From a bacterium (GTDB lineage Bacteria > BMS3Abin14), in NCBI GenBank assembly GCA_020350725.1, contig CP070719.1, positions 2,316,516 to 2,380,515 on the forward strand: a stretch of DNA of 64,000 bases, written 5' to 3'. How positions within the stretch are numbered: position 1 is the stretch's first letter; each line of letters starts with the position of its first letter. A program made the translations under genes and the position numbers. Shown piece by piece: positions 25,795 through 35,115 of this stretch. The notes under the pieces were generated by a model that did not search any database, had not been told where the DNA came from, and was given only the letters and a program-made list of their open reading frames with translations.

Positions 25795-25952
25795 GAATCC
25801 ACCATCCAAAGTCCAGGTACCAGGATCCAGAGCGATGAAATGGGATCGCAGTGAAGCTATTGGCGCGATGATCATCCTGATTCCTGAAAACCACTGGTAT
25901 CAGAATTGATGTTTTTTGGATTTTGGCTATTGGATCTGACGGGAGGATCTCC

Positions 25953-26474
25953 ATGAAACTTAAAGGCAAGAGGGTGGCGATCCTGGTGGAGAACCTCTAT
26001 CAGGAGCACGAACTCTGGTATCCCTACTACCGCATGAAGGAAGAGGGCGCCGAGGTCACGGTGGTCGGTCCCCGGACGGACACCTATACCTCCAAGCACG
26101 GCTACCCCGTCCGGGCCGACAGGGCCGCCGAGACGGTGGGCGCCGCCGATTTCGACGCGGTCGTCATCCCCGGGGGTTACGCTCCGGACCATATGCGGCG
26201 TCACCGGCCCATGGTTCGCCTCGTCCACGACATGGTGAAGGGGGAAAAGGTCGTGGCCGCAATCTGCCATGCCGGATGGATGCTGGCGTCCGCCGATGTT
26301 CTCTCCGGAAGAGAGGTGACCGGTTTCTTCGCCATTAAGGACGATCTGGTCCACGCCGGGGCGCGTTACGTCGACGAGGAGGTGGTTCGGGACGGCAACC
26401 TCATCACCTCCCGGATGCCCGATGACCTCCCGGCCTTCTGCAGGACTGTCATCGAGGCCCTGGTGGAAGGTTAG
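25953..26474 (+). CDS. DJ-1/PfpI-family protein
   Basis: 173 residues with the DJ-1/PfpI fold. VAILVENLYQEHELWYPYYR carries the conserved Glu near residue 15, and the nucleophile elbow is AAICHAGWMLASA with Cys near 105 and adjacent His. Members act as deglycase/glyoxalase, chaperone or stress proteins; which of these applies cannot be told. ATG at 25953 follows GGGAGGATCTCC. It follows the dienelactone hydrolase gene after a repeat-containing gap of 158 bases. Confidence 0.88.
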   Translation: MKLKGKRVAILVENLYQEHELWYPYYRMKEEGAEVTVVGPRTDTYTSKHGYPVRADRAAETVGAADFDAVVIPGGYAPDHMRRHRPMVRLVHDMVKGEKVVAAICHAGWMLASADVLSGREVTGFFAIKDDLVHAGARYVDEEVVRDGNLITSRMPDDLPAFCRTVIEALVEG

Positions 26475-26499
26475 GAACGTCTGACGGGAGCGTTGGTGA

Positions 26500-26712
26500 T
26501 CAGTGATTTGTGACTCGTGATTTGTAAATGTGAACCATCGGCCAAAATTATTAGAATACTTAATGTCCAGAGGCAACCACGTATTGAAATGACTATCCAG
26601 GTACATCGCCGGAAAAACGTTTTCAATGATGAGGATACAGTTCACACTTGATCTCGTAACCCCAACCGTAAATTATGGTCTATCCACAGATCACTAATTA
26701 CGAATCACCAAT
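26500..26712 (+). repeat. GTGATTTGTGA / CACCAATCACG repeat tract
   Basis: The gap before the 721-residue gene opens with GTGATCAGTGATTTGTGACTCGTGATTTG and closes with the inverted words ACTAATTACGAATCACCAATCACG; the ends can pair. Words of the same family occur near 37930, 42260, 53085, 53505 and 63480. Confidence 0.65.
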
Positions 26713-26739
26713 CACGGATAATCTTACTCTGACCAAACC

Positions 26740-28905
26740 ATGTCCTTCGAGAAGTTCCAATACGTTGTCGGCAGAATGATCGGCACCGAAGAGGGCCGTC
26801 CCGGCTTGACCGGCCTGGCCGCCGGGGACCAGTTCCGTCCGGAAGAGAACGATCCTGAGCAGGTGGCCCAGAACCTGAACGCGGCATTTCTCATCGCACT
26901 CGCCGGTCCCGGCCACCATCTCTACTCGCCCGCTCTCCAGTGCCTGGACCTTCACCGGCAGGACCCGGAATGGGGCCTGGTCGCGTCTTTTCTGAACAAC
27001 TCATTGTTCCAGGTCGAGGAGGAGGTCCGGGACCGGTGCTCCGGAGACCGGCTGTTTGCGGAGGATCTGGACAGCCTGGTCGTCTGGCTTACCGGAAACG
27101 AGGATCCGCAGTTATTCGAGGCTGTGGACAGGGTCTACACCCTCCTCTTTCCCGAAGGGGCGGCCGCCCTGAGGTCCCCCGAGGAACAGGTCAGGTCCCT
27201 TCGGAATAAACGCGGTGTCCGGATAGACCATCTCAATCCCGAACCCGTCACCTCCCCCGGCAGGGAGGTCCTCTTTACCTCCAACGTGCTGCTGACGCTC
27301 CCCCTGGCCGGGACCGATCCGGGTCATCTTCCCCTGTCCCGGGAGATCCGGGATCGGTTGGGAGAGATCTCGCTCGACGAACAGAAGTACTGGTATGACC
27401 ACCCCATACCCCTCGGGATCAAGGCCGACAGGAACGAGGCCGTCTACGGAATGCGGAACCTGGAGGAGGCGATCCGCTGGGAGGTGGATAGGGGAAATAT
27501 GCCGGAGAAAGGCAGGGTGTCCTGTCTCCTGTCGGTGTCGGCGACCCATGACGGCCTGCAGGGGATCGCAAGAAAATATCTTGAGGAGGAGTTCGCCGCC
27601 GCCGGGGTGGGCGGGCATCTCGACCTCTATGTGGTCACCGAGGGTGACGCGGTGGGGTTTCTGGAGGAGGTCCTCCTTCCGGCGGGGAGGAAATACCTTC
27701 GAAAGAGAGACTATGATGACCTGAAAAGGGTCTTCGGCGTCGAGGGCCGGTACGGCCGTCACTACTCGTTTCTCAAGGCCGTCGCCGCTCTCTGGCAGGT
27801 CCTGATCGATCCTGGAATCAGAGCGACGTTCAAGGTCGACCTCGACCAGGTCTTCCCCCAGCGGGAACTGGTTGCCGAGACGGGGAGGTCGGCCTTCGAG
27901 CACCTGATGACGCCCCTCTGGGGGGCCGGTGGCATAGACAGCGATGGAAACCGGGTTGAGCTGGGCATGATCGCCGGGGCCCTTGTCAACGAGGCGGATA
28001 TCGGAAAGGGCCTGTACACCCCCGACGTACGCTGGCCGCCCCTTCCAGACCCAAGTCTCACTTCCACTCCCTCTTCTCCTTCTTCCGCTGCTCCTGTTCC
28101 CCCCCCTTATGTTCTGGAACCCGACCAGTGGGTTTTTTTCAGCCAGCTTCCCCAGGCGCTGTCCACGGAGGCGGAGATGATGGCCCGTTACGATCGGACG
28201 GTTGCCGTGGGGACGGGAGAGTGCCTCCAGCGCGTCCACGTTACCGGAGGGACCACGGGGATCCTCATCGACAGCCTGAGACGGCACCGGCCGTTCACAC
28301 CTACTTTCGTGGCCCGGGCAGAGGACCAGGCCTACCTGATGTCCGTTCTTTACGCCGAGAACGGTGCGAATCTCAGGTACGTGCACGCCGACGGCCTGTT
28401 CATGCGTCATGACAAGGAAGCCTTCGCCCGGGAGGCCATCGAGGCCGCCCGCCTGGGAAAGACGGTGGGGGACCTCGTCAGGATTTTGATCTACACCTCC
28501 TATGCCCGTTCTCTTCCCTGGGGGGCTGACAGGATCAAGGACGCCCTGGACCCCTTCACGGGATGCTTCGTCTCCAGGGTGCCCATCACGGTGACCTGCC
28601 TCAGGATGGCTCTCACCGTCGCCAAAATGTTCCACAACGGGAGCCCGGCCGGAAACGCCGACGCCCGGGACCTGCTGGTCCTGTCGTGCCAAAGACTGGC
28701 AGACCTCGCCGGCCGGATGTCCTTCGACCCATACCCCCTGTCCGCCCGGTTCTGGTCTGAGAGGGAGGGTTGGCATATCTTCTACGACATCCTGGATGAG
28801 CTGGAGGCGGCCCTGGCGAGGGGCGATCAGTATGCTGCGGATCTGAGGGCCAAGGCCCTGGAGGTGGTGGCGGACTGGAAGCTGAGGCTCTCTCCCCCCT
28901 CCTGA
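26740..28905 (+). CDS. Large cytoplasmic protein of unknown function
   Basis: 721 residues without signal peptide or membrane helix. Middle region: ATFKVDLDQVFPQRELVAET near residue 365, with an acidic DxD pattern of the kind seen in GT-A glycosyltransferases and KVLIDP-like flanks. A low-complexity Pro/Ser linker (LPDPSLTSTPSSPSSAAPVP) sits near residue 440 before a second globular half with VTGGTTGILIDSLRRHRPFT and YVHADGLFMRHDKEAF. A glycosyltransferase or nucleotide-sugar role is a weak guess only. ATG at 26740; no classical ribosome-binding site is obvious. It converges on the cytochrome c3 gene. Confidence 0.6.
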   Translation: MSFEKFQYVVGRMIGTEEGRPGLTGLAAGDQFRPEENDPEQVAQNLNAAFLIALAGPGHHLYSPALQCLDLHRQDPEWGLVASFLNNSLFQVEEEVRDRCSGDRLFAEDLDSLVVWLTGNEDPQLFEAVDRVYTLLFPEGAAALRSPEEQVRSLRNKRGVRIDHLNPEPVTSPGREVLFTSNVLLTLPLAGTDPGHLPLSREIRDRLGEISLDEQKYWYDHPIPLGIKADRNEAVYGMRNLEEAIRWEVDRGNMPEKGRVSCLLSVSATHDGLQGIARKYLEEEFAAAGVGGHLDLYVVTEGDAVGFLEEVLLPAGRKYLRKRDYDDLKRVFGVEGRYGRHYSFLKAVAALWQVLIDPGIRATFKVDLDQVFPQRELVAETGRSAFEHLMTPLWGAGGIDSDGNRVELGMIAGALVNEADIGKGLYTPDVRWPPLPDPSLTSTPSSPSSAAPVPPPYVLEPDQWVFFSQLPQALSTEAEMMARYDRTVAVGTGECLQRVHVTGGTTGILIDSLRRHRPFTPTFVARAEDQAYLMSVLYAENGANLRYVHADGLFMRHDKEAFAREAIEAARLGKTVGDLVRILIYTSYARSLPWGADRIKDALDPFTGCFVSRVPITVTCLRMALTVAKMFHNGSPAGNADARDLLVLSCQRLADLAGRMSFDPYPLSARFWSEREGWHIFYDILDELEAALARGDQYAADLRAKALEVVADWKLRLSPPS

Positions 28906-28911
28906 CTGGGC

Positions 28912-28946
28912 AAAAAAAAGCCCCGGGCATCATGCCCGGGGCCCTT
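28912..28946 (-). terminator. Bidirectional terminator between convergent genes
   Basis: GCCCCGGGCA (28920-28929), loop TCA and TGCCCGGGGC (28933-28942) form a perfect 10-bp stem. On the minus strand it is followed by eight T, an ideal intrinsic terminator for the cytochrome c3 gene. On the plus strand the tail is only CCTTT. Confidence 0.9.
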
Positions 28947-28966
28947 TCGAAACTGGATAATATCAC

Positions 28967-29332
28967 CTATTCCTTGTGGCACTCGTTGCACTTGGTCGGA
29001 CCCTGTCCCTTTTCCTTGTGGCATTCCCGGCAGAGAATGTGAAAGGGGTTTTCCTTGGCGCTCATCACGCTCGGGTCGGGAATGTTCTCATCCTTGCCGT
29101 GGCACTCGAAGCAGCTTCTCTTCTCCTCCTTGCCCTCGTCCTTGTGGTGGCACACGGTGCAGTCGTTATCCTTGGCGTGGGCTGCGTGGGGGAAGACCAC
29201 CGGCGGCTTCTTGTTCTGGGCCTTGTCGATGGTGATCGTCTCGGGCACGTCGGCAAAGGAGATAGCCACTGCCCCCATAAAGGCGACGGCCATGACGGCG
29301 GCGATTAGAAAAATGGTCAACTTCCGGGTCAT
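28967..29332 (-). CDS. Tetraheme class III cytochrome c (c3-like)
   Basis: 121 residues with a signal peptide (TRKLTIFLIAAVMAVAFMGA), so periplasmic. Four heme-binding motifs: CTVCHH, CFECH, CRECH and CNECH, with additional His such as VFPHAAHAKDN for distal ligation, the layout of cytochrome c3 and related small tetrahemes. It carries electrons between periplasmic hydrogenases or dehydrogenases and membrane complexes in sulfur- or metal-reducing anaerobes. AAGGAGGAC precedes the ATG. It is monocistronic, with a clear terminator downstream. No hydrogenase or Qrc genes are in the window. Confidence 0.9.
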   Translation of the reverse strand: MTRKLTIFLIAAVMAVAFMGAVAISFADVPETITIDKAQNKKPPVVFPHAAHAKDNDCTVCHHKDEGKEEKRSCFECHGKDENIPDPSVMSAKENPFHILCRECHKEKGQGPTKCNECHKE

Positions 29333-29426
29333 CTGATGTCCTCCTTACGTCCTTATGTGAATAGGTCCACAGCCTAAAATCCGCAAGAGTCGAGAGGATA
29401 ACAAAACAGATAAATCCAGGCAAGAT

Positions 29427-29455
29427 AATTTACAGTTTTGTGAATTTTTGCCCAA
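29427..29455 (-). promoter_or_regulatory. Possible promoter of the cytochrome c3 gene
   Basis: On the minus strand TTGGGC (29455-29450) and TAAATT (29432-29427) are 17 bases apart, about 100 bases upstream of the start codon. Matches to consensus are moderate. Confidence 0.35.
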
Positions 29456-29796
29456 ACAGGCCGCCCGGATTTCTGCTCTGTAATATGTTAATACGAGCAG
29501 GCTAGATGAAGGGATACAGCGAGATGATATCGGCATCGAGGGTATGCGAAGGGGGAAGGAACCTGCTGCGAGGGGAAATGAGTCCAGAGGCCCGAGGCCA
29601 GGGTCCCGAGGGGGCGATTTGAAGGTAATGTGTACCGAAGGATCGATGTGGCGAAGTATCGAGGTGGTTAGATCAATAAAGAAGGAACTTAAGGTTGAAT
29701 TGCTCGATACCTCCATACCTCGTTACACCGATACTGACCAGATACCCTGGAACCTCAATCTGCGGACGCGGAGACGAGGAGACACGGGGGAAAAGC

Positions 29797-29955
29797 GGTT
29801 GTCATTGCGAACCGATTCCCGGGTGAAGCAATCTATATCTGGGAACTGTGAACCCTTCGACAGGCTCCGTTCGACAAGCTCACGGCAGGCAGGGCAGGCC
29901 GTGATCTGTGAACTGTCCTTTTGGATTTTGGATTGATACCTAATCTCTAATTTCT
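29797..29955 (+). repeat. Mosaic of dispersed repeats
   Basis: A copy of the GTCATTGCGAACCG...GGTGAAGCAATCT repeat (29800-29834) is followed by CCCTTCGACAGGCTC and TTCGACAAGCTCACGG words (29853-29885) and then TTTTGGATTTTGGATTG and TAATCTCTAATTTCTAATG. The remainder of 29456-30027 has no supported gene. Confidence 0.7.
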
Positions 29956-30027
29956 AATGCTCCAATGCTCTGCTTTTCAACCGTGAACTGACTCTCCCCT
30001 TTCCACCCAACCACGGGGCTCCTGCAG

Positions 30028-32211
30028 TTATCGTCCCCACCGGTTCAGGTCCCAGTCGTAGAACAGGTACTCGAACTCGAGATGCTTCCCTCGGTGAAGA
30101 AGAAAATCCCGGGTCTCGTCCTCGGCCAGGTAGCGGGAGATGAAATCGATGACGCCCGATCGGCCGCCAAAGTCGCCCGCGTACCACCGAAAGATCTCGG
30201 ACAGGAGAACGCGGCCTTCCTCCGGAAAGACAAGCACCTCGGAGGAGTTGACGAAGGCCCTTGCCGCCTCGTCCATCTGAAGGTCGATCCGGGCGGGGTC
30301 GTAGTAGTCTATGGGAGCACAGGACCGGGACCCGCACACCAGGGCGAAGTGAACGCGGGGATCGGGTTCCTCGACCATCCACTTTTTTCTCCGGTCCCAG
30401 GGACGGAAGGGCCCGAAGGGGTAGAAAGGGCCGCGCCGATTGCCCCTGAGGATGCCGTGTTCCACGTCATCCAGGGAAAAATTCCTTCCTCCGATGGCAT
30501 AGGAGATCTTATGGAAGAAACCAGGATAGGTGAGGACGGATCGCTGAACACCAGTGGACACGATGGCGTCAACCACCAGGGTGTTGTAAAGGTTGACCCA
30601 GAAGGCGAGTCGGTCCGTGTGTCCCCTCAGGTTCCCGGGGTCGAAATCCCGGAGCCCGTTGGTCAGGACCCGGTAATCACGGAAACGGTCTGATCCTTTC
30701 AGGGCTTCGTAATCCACCAGGCCGCGCTCGGTGTCGTAAAAGGAGTCCCTCATGGACCGGATGCTCTTCATCAGCTCCCCTGCCAGTTCCCCCGGCGGGC
30801 AGGATGGTTCCTCCGTCCCTGAGTTCAGGGTTCTCCCCGGGGTCATGAGGCTGCGAAGGATCTTCTTCGCCCTGCGCCGGGGTCGGTCCTCCCGGTAGAA
30901 TTCCTCCACCAGGTCGATGAACAGAGCCGCCGTCCAGCTGAAGTCCTCCGATCCGTAGCCCCTGCCCGAGAAGGAATCGAAGTACTCGCGGAATCCGAAG
31001 CGGATGGGAAGTTGAAGGAGATCGCGGCGCAGGGAATCGGCCTTGAGGGTATATCCGTAACGCTTGAGGCCGTGCGTCAGCATCCAGTTGATATTGATCC
31101 ACACCGGACCCCTCCAGTAATTGGTGCGATCGAAATCCTCCTTCCGGGTGTCGTAATTGGGTATGGTGTAGCAGTTACCCTGATGCAGAGAACAGAAGGA
31201 CACCGAATTGAGCCGGCCATAGAGGATATCGGCCTGTTCCCGGGTGGCTGCTCCGGCGAAGAGGGGAAGAAACCCGGACGACGTCTCCGCGTGGATCAGA
31301 GTTCCCGTCACGAGATCGAGGGGATAGAACATCCGGCTGTCCGGGCACCACAGCTTCGTGCGGATCGCCTCGGCAGTCCTTTCCACCCAAGATCGGGGGA
31401 GATCGGCTGATTCGCCGATGATATCAGCGATCCGCACCAGGGATCGATTGGCCCGGCAGAGTATAGAGTTGAAGAGGGGGTCCTGGATGAGGAAGGGGGA
31501 TTCCTCCCGGATGGCGGTCTCGTTGTAGTCCCTATTCCGGAATAGGTCCACCAGGTAGACGTATCGATCGTAGTCATCGTCCGATGGCCTCATCTCTGCC
31601 GAAACGTGGTCCAGGTCTCTTCGGCTGTAGGAGGGCAGGGCATGGCGATCGACGGGGATGGCTTTGAGGGACCCGTCCCAGGCGGGGGAGTTGTCGACAC
31701 CGGATTCCCACGGATGCCTGATGTAGACGAGGCCCTCATCCATTGGATCCCTCTCCCGATAGAGGTATTGATGGAGGGAGAGAAGTCGGGGATAGATCCG
31801 CCTGAGGAAGGGCAGCACGTCCTTTCGTTGGGTGGCGTGGTCGTAGATATGCTCCACGGCGACGGCGTGGATCGGCGGCATGGTGATGCCCGAAGTGATC
31901 CGGTCCCGGGGACAGTGCGGGGATCGGTCCGCCTGCCAGAAGTCCGGTTCGGGAAAGTAGTGTCCGAGGACTTCCGGATTGAAGATGATCTGGGGGAGCA
32001 TGCCGTTGGCCCACTGGCCCGCGAAGAGACTGTCCAGTTCAGCGATAGCTGCCCTGGTATCGTAGTGCGATTTGCCGATGGCGATGAATCCCGAATCCCA
32101 GTTCCACTGGTGGGGGTAGAGGTTCGGAGAGGGTTTGGTGTAGGACCCTGTCCAGTTATTCCTGAGGACCCCCTTGGCTCGGTCGAGATATTTGTCGAAG
32201 ATGCGGGGCAT
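30028..32211 (-). CDS. GH63-like glycoside hydrolase fused to DUF547 domain
   Basis: 727 residues. The first ~480 form an (alpha/alpha)6 barrel like GH63 and trehalase-type enzymes: SPNLYPHQWNWDSGFIAIG, VYIRHPWESGVDNSPAWD and TNYWRGPVWININWML carry the substrate pocket and acidic catalytic residues. Bacterial relatives include mannosylglycerate/glucosylglycerate hydrolases. The last ~240 are a DUF547 domain (HTDRLAFWVNLYNTLVVDAI, FALVCGSRSCAPIDYYDP), whose function is unknown. No signal peptide. ATG at 32211 is preferred since the 18 upstream codons derive from intergenic repeat and AAAGGA lies 10 bases before it. Substrate not proven; a compatible solute would fit the neighbourhood. Confidence 0.8.
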   Translation of the reverse strand: MPRIFDKYLDRAKGVLRNNWTGSYTKPSPNLYPHQWNWDSGFIAIGKSHYDTRAAIAELDSLFAGQWANGMLPQIIFNPEVLGHYFPEPDFWQADRSPHCPRDRITSGITMPPIHAVAVEHIYDHATQRKDVLPFLRRIYPRLLSLHQYLYRERDPMDEGLVYIRHPWESGVDNSPAWDGSLKAIPVDRHALPSYSRRDLDHVSAEMRPSDDDYDRYVYLVDLFRNRDYNETAIREESPFLIQDPLFNSILCRANRSLVRIADIIGESADLPRSWVERTAEAIRTKLWCPDSRMFYPLDLVTGTLIHAETSSGFLPLFAGAATREQADILYGRLNSVSFCSLHQGNCYTIPNYDTRKEDFDRTNYWRGPVWININWMLTHGLKRYGYTLKADSLRRDLLQLPIRFGFREYFDSFSGRGYGSEDFSWTAALFIDLVEEFYREDRPRRRAKKILRSLMTPGRTLNSGTEEPSCPPGELAGELMKSIRSMRDSFYDTERGLVDYEALKGSDRFRDYRVLTNGLRDFDPGNLRGHTDRLAFWVNLYNTLVVDAIVSTGVQRSVLTYPGFFHKISYAIGGRNFSLDDVEHGILRGNRRGPFYPFGPFRPWDRRKKWMVEEPDPRVHFALVCGSRSCAPIDYYDPARIDLQMDEAARAFVNSSEVLVFPEEGRVLLSEIFRWYAGDFGGRSGVIDFISRYLAEDETRDFLLHRGKHLEFEYLFYDWDLNRWGR

Positions 32212-32224
32212 CGGATTGGAGTCC

Positions 32225-32365
32225 TTTAATCCAAAATCCAAAAATGTGAGTTCTCGAAAAAACACTGATGTTGAGCGCTTATTTGGGAGATTCCCCTACG
32301 AAAGAAGTCCGTTTCCTTCATCCCGGTTTAGTTTTGGATTTTGGATCTAGGACTTTGGATTCTCC
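32225..32365 (-). repeat. TTTTGGATTTTGGAT repeat words
   Basis: The gap between the GH63 gene and the flavoprotein gene has AATCCAAAATCCAAAAATG at its left and TTTTGGATTTTGGATCTAGG at its right, inverted copies of the same word. Confidence 0.55.
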
Positions 32366-33754
32366 TCATTCCCTGTCCACCAGGGCGAACAGGTTGTTCA
32401 GGCTCTCTGCCAGAGTGGGATGGGCGAAGATCATGTTCCTCAGGTCACTGTGGGTCAGACCTCCCACCATGGCCATCTGAACCACGGCCATGAGCTCTCC
32501 CCCCTCCATGCCCAGTGCGGTGAAGCCCAGTATCCTGCCTGTACCCGAATCCACCAGAGCCTTCAAGAACCCCCTGGTCTCGTCCACCTCGAGGGCTCTG
32601 GCGACGTGGGCCATGGGCATCCTGACCACCTTGAAATCGAGCCCCCGCTCTCCGGCTTCCCTCTCCGACAGGCCTACCCTGCCCAGCTGGGGGTCGATGA
32701 ACACCACGTAGGGCAAAAGACGGTCGGAGATTGTGGCGTCACCGCCGTCGAGGAGATTCTGTCGGATGACCCGGTAGTCGTCGTAGGCGATGTGGGTGAA
32801 GGCCGGACCTCCCTTGACATCCCCCAGGGCAAAAATCCCGGGCACCGAGGTGCGGAGCCTGTCATCTACCCTGATGTAGCCCTTCTCGTCCACCTCAATG
32901 CCGGCGGCGCCCAGGTTGAGCATGTCGGTATTCGGGGTCCTCCCGGCGGCCACCAGCAGATGGGAGCCGGTCAGGGTTTCCTCACCCTCCTGACAGGTGA
33001 GGGCAAGGTGGATCGTTCCGTCGTTATCCTGGGTGGCGCTGCGCGTGTCAGCCTGGAGAATGATCCGAATTCCGTCCTCAGCGAAGATCTCCTGGATGGC
33101 CTCTGCCACATCGGCGTCCTCCCGGCTGAGAACGTGTTGCCCCCGGTGGATGATTGTGACCCGGGCCCCGAACCTGCGGTACATGCGGCCGAACTCCATG
33201 CCCACATAACCGCCCCCGACAACCAGCAGGTGATCCGGAACGGCGTCAAGCTCCATGATGGAGGCGTTGTCCAGGATGGAGCAGTCGGACAATCCCTCGA
33301 TGTCCGGGGATGCAGGCCTGGTACCGGTATCGATGAAGATCCTCTCGGCCGTCATTCGGCTCTCACCGCCGTCATTCAGGTTGACCTCGATCTCATCCGG
33401 CCCCCTGAACCTCGCCTCCCCGAAGAAAATGTTAACTCCCTTGCGCTCCAGCTTGGCTCTGTCCCCTTCTCTGAACCCGGAAACGATGTCCCGCTTCCTC
33501 TTCCGGACCCTTCTCATGTCCACCGACACCGGTCCTGTGACATTCACCCCGTAATCGGCCGCCCTTCCCACCACATAGGCCACCCTGCCGCTGGACTCCA
33601 TGGTCTTGGTGGGTGAACAGCCCACGTTGACGCAGGACCCCCCGATGTGCTCCCGTTCTATCAGGGCCACCTTCCGGCCGGACACCGCCAGTTTGACGGC
33701 CAGCGGGTTGCCGGCCTGGCCGCTGCCGATTATGATGGCGTCATAGCGTTCCAA
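32366..33754 (-). CDS. Pyridine nucleotide-disulfide oxidoreductase, mercuric reductase-like
   Basis: 462-residue class I flavoprotein. FAD motif IIIGSGQAGNPLAVKLA, redox-active disulfide GGSCVNVGCSPTK near residue 40, NAD(P) motif LVVGGGYVGMEFGRMYR near 180, second FAD motif GIFALGDV near 315, and the C-terminal interface HPTLAESLNNLF whose His acts as acid-base catalyst in this family. It lacks the MerA N-terminal metal-binding domain and the C-terminal vicinal cysteines, so it is not a true mercuric reductase. Substrate unknown. It lies in a run of sugar metabolism genes on the same strand but with its own gaps. Confidence 0.88.
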   Translation of the reverse strand: MERYDAIIIGSGQAGNPLAVKLAVSGRKVALIEREHIGGSCVNVGCSPTKTMESSGRVAYVVGRAADYGVNVTGPVSVDMRRVRKRKRDIVSGFREGDRAKLERKGVNIFFGEARFRGPDEIEVNLNDGGESRMTAERIFIDTGTRPASPDIEGLSDCSILDNASIMELDAVPDHLLVVGGGYVGMEFGRMYRRFGARVTIIHRGQHVLSREDADVAEAIQEIFAEDGIRIILQADTRSATQDNDGTIHLALTCQEGEETLTGSHLLVAAGRTPNTDMLNLGAAGIEVDEKGYIRVDDRLRTSVPGIFALGDVKGGPAFTHIAYDDYRVIRQNLLDGGDATISDRLLPYVVFIDPQLGRVGLSEREAGERGLDFKVVRMPMAHVARALEVDETRGFLKALVDSGTGRILGFTALGMEGGELMAVVQMAMVGGLTHSDLRNMIFAHPTLAESLNNLFALVDRE

Positions 33755-33794
33755 TTTGTTGTCCTTTCCGATCCATGATTCCCTCTTGGCATCC

Positions 33795-33895
33795 CACGCA
33801 GTATGGGCGAATAGGAGAGCGGGTGAGTGGGAGACAGATCGCTTTTTCTCCCCCTCTCCGTTTCTCCCCCTCTCCCCCTCTAGAGATCCTTCCTC
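33795..33895 (+). repeat. CTCCCCCTCTCC / GGGCGAATAGGAG repeat tract
   Basis: GTATGGGCGAATAGGAG, GCGGGTGAGTGGGAG and TTCTCCCCCTCTCC words fill the gap before glucokinase; related tracts are near 42130, 53350 and 63795. The outer words are inverted copies of those at 42180-42220. Confidence 0.6.
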
Positions 33896-33907
33896 TTCGG
33901 GAGGATC

Positions 33908-34900
33908 TTATCCGCCCATTCTCTCCAGCCCGTAGCACGCCGCCCCGAGGAGGGCTGCCTTCTCGTTGACGATGACCTTTACCGGGATCCTGTTCACCAG
34001 GTGCGTCATCCGTCCCTTCCCCCTGAACGCCTCCAGAAAGGGGCCACCCTCGAGAGCCGGGAGGATCCGGGGCGGTATGCCCCCTCCCAGGTAAACTCCA
34101 CCCGTCGCCAGGACCTTCAGGGCCAGGTTGCTGGATTCCCTTCCCAGGAGGGACACGAAGGTCTCCAGGGTCAGGCGGCAGATCTCGCATTTATCGGGGT
34201 TCCGGAGGCCGTTTTCAATGATGACCGGATTGGCATCACCGGCCCGTTTCAGCTCTGCGGCCAGCCAGGGCGGTTCCTCCGCTGCACCGGTGTCCCTCAG
34301 GAAGGAGTAGATGTTGGTGATGCCGATACCGGAGCAGACATGCTCCCAGCTCACATGGTCGTATCTGGCCTGCAGGTACTGGAGCATGCTGACCTCCCGT
34401 GCCGTGGCAGGCGAGAAATCGGTGTGCCCTCCCTCGGAAGGGCAGGCCCGGTATCCCCTGTCTGTCCAGACGAGAAAGGCTTCTCCGAGGCCTGTTCCGG
34501 GGGCGATAATCGCCATGGCGCCGCCCCTCACGGGCCGGCCCTCGTTTAGAACGTGCAGGTCATCCGGCTCCAGGTGGGGTATCGCATAGGCGACAGCCTC
34601 GAGGTCGTTGAGAAGAAATGCGGCCTTCAGGCCGACAGCCCCGGCGAGGCTTTTCTCCTCGATGACCCAGGGGAGGTTGGTGGTGTTGACAGCACCCTCC
34701 GCGACAGGGCCGGCCACGCCGAAACTTCCGTGGCTCACCGGCTCGGTGACCGAGGACAAAAATTCGGCGACCATCGTCTCGAAGCTGCTGTAATCGGAGC
34801 TGCGGAAGGTCCTCTCCGCGACGGGCCGGAAGGGGCCGCCGTCGGGCGAAAATAGGGCCAGGAGGGTTTTGGTGCCGCCTATGTCGCCGGCCAAGAGCAT
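33908..34900 (-). CDS. glk: Glucokinase
   Basis: ATP-dependent phosphorylation of glucose, cytoplasmic, 330 residues, Glk (ROK-unrelated, bacterial hexokinase) type. Phosphate-binding LAGDIGGTKTLLALFSP at the N-terminus, SFGVAGPVAEGAVNTTNLPW, the catalytic Asp in LLNDLEAVAYA, APGTGLGEAFLVW, and the EGGHTDFSP segment are all present. ATG at 34900 is placed six bases after GGGAG; a TTG two codons earlier is less likely. With the transaldolase-PGI fusion just upstream on the same strand it could channel free glucose (from the GH63 enzyme or sucrose turnover) into sugar phosphates. Confidence 0.94.
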   Translation of the reverse strand: MLLAGDIGGTKTLLALFSPDGGPFRPVAERTFRSSDYSSFETMVAEFLSSVTEPVSHGSFGVAGPVAEGAVNTTNLPWVIEEKSLAGAVGLKAAFLLNDLEAVAYAIPHLEPDDLHVLNEGRPVRGGAMAIIAPGTGLGEAFLVWTDRGYRACPSEGGHTDFSPATAREVSMLQYLQARYDHVSWEHVCSGIGITNIYSFLRDTGAAEEPPWLAAELKRAGDANPVIIENGLRNPDKCEICRLTLETFVSLLGRESSNLALKVLATGGVYLGGGIPPRILPALEGGPFLEAFRGKGRMTHLVNRIPVKVIVNEKAALLGAACYGLERMGG

Positions 34901-35115
34901 GGACAACTCCCGGGAAAAAAGAGGCGCTGGATCAAATGAAAAATCCGAGATCTTAAATCCAAAATAAAATCTCCGGCGCTAATTGGTATGTTGAGGAAAT
35001 CATCGGCGGAACCGCTTTGCCCTTGTCCCGCTTACATGCAGGCGATGAAAACCGGAGGAAGTTCCCCGTTTCCACCTGCCATATTCCGACTCCTTCCGGC
35101 TGTCACCTCGCTCCT

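Noticed and set aside
32366..33754. True mercuric reductase (MerA)
   Set aside because: It lacks the N-terminal metal-binding domain and the C-terminal cysteine pair; no merR, merT or merP nearby.
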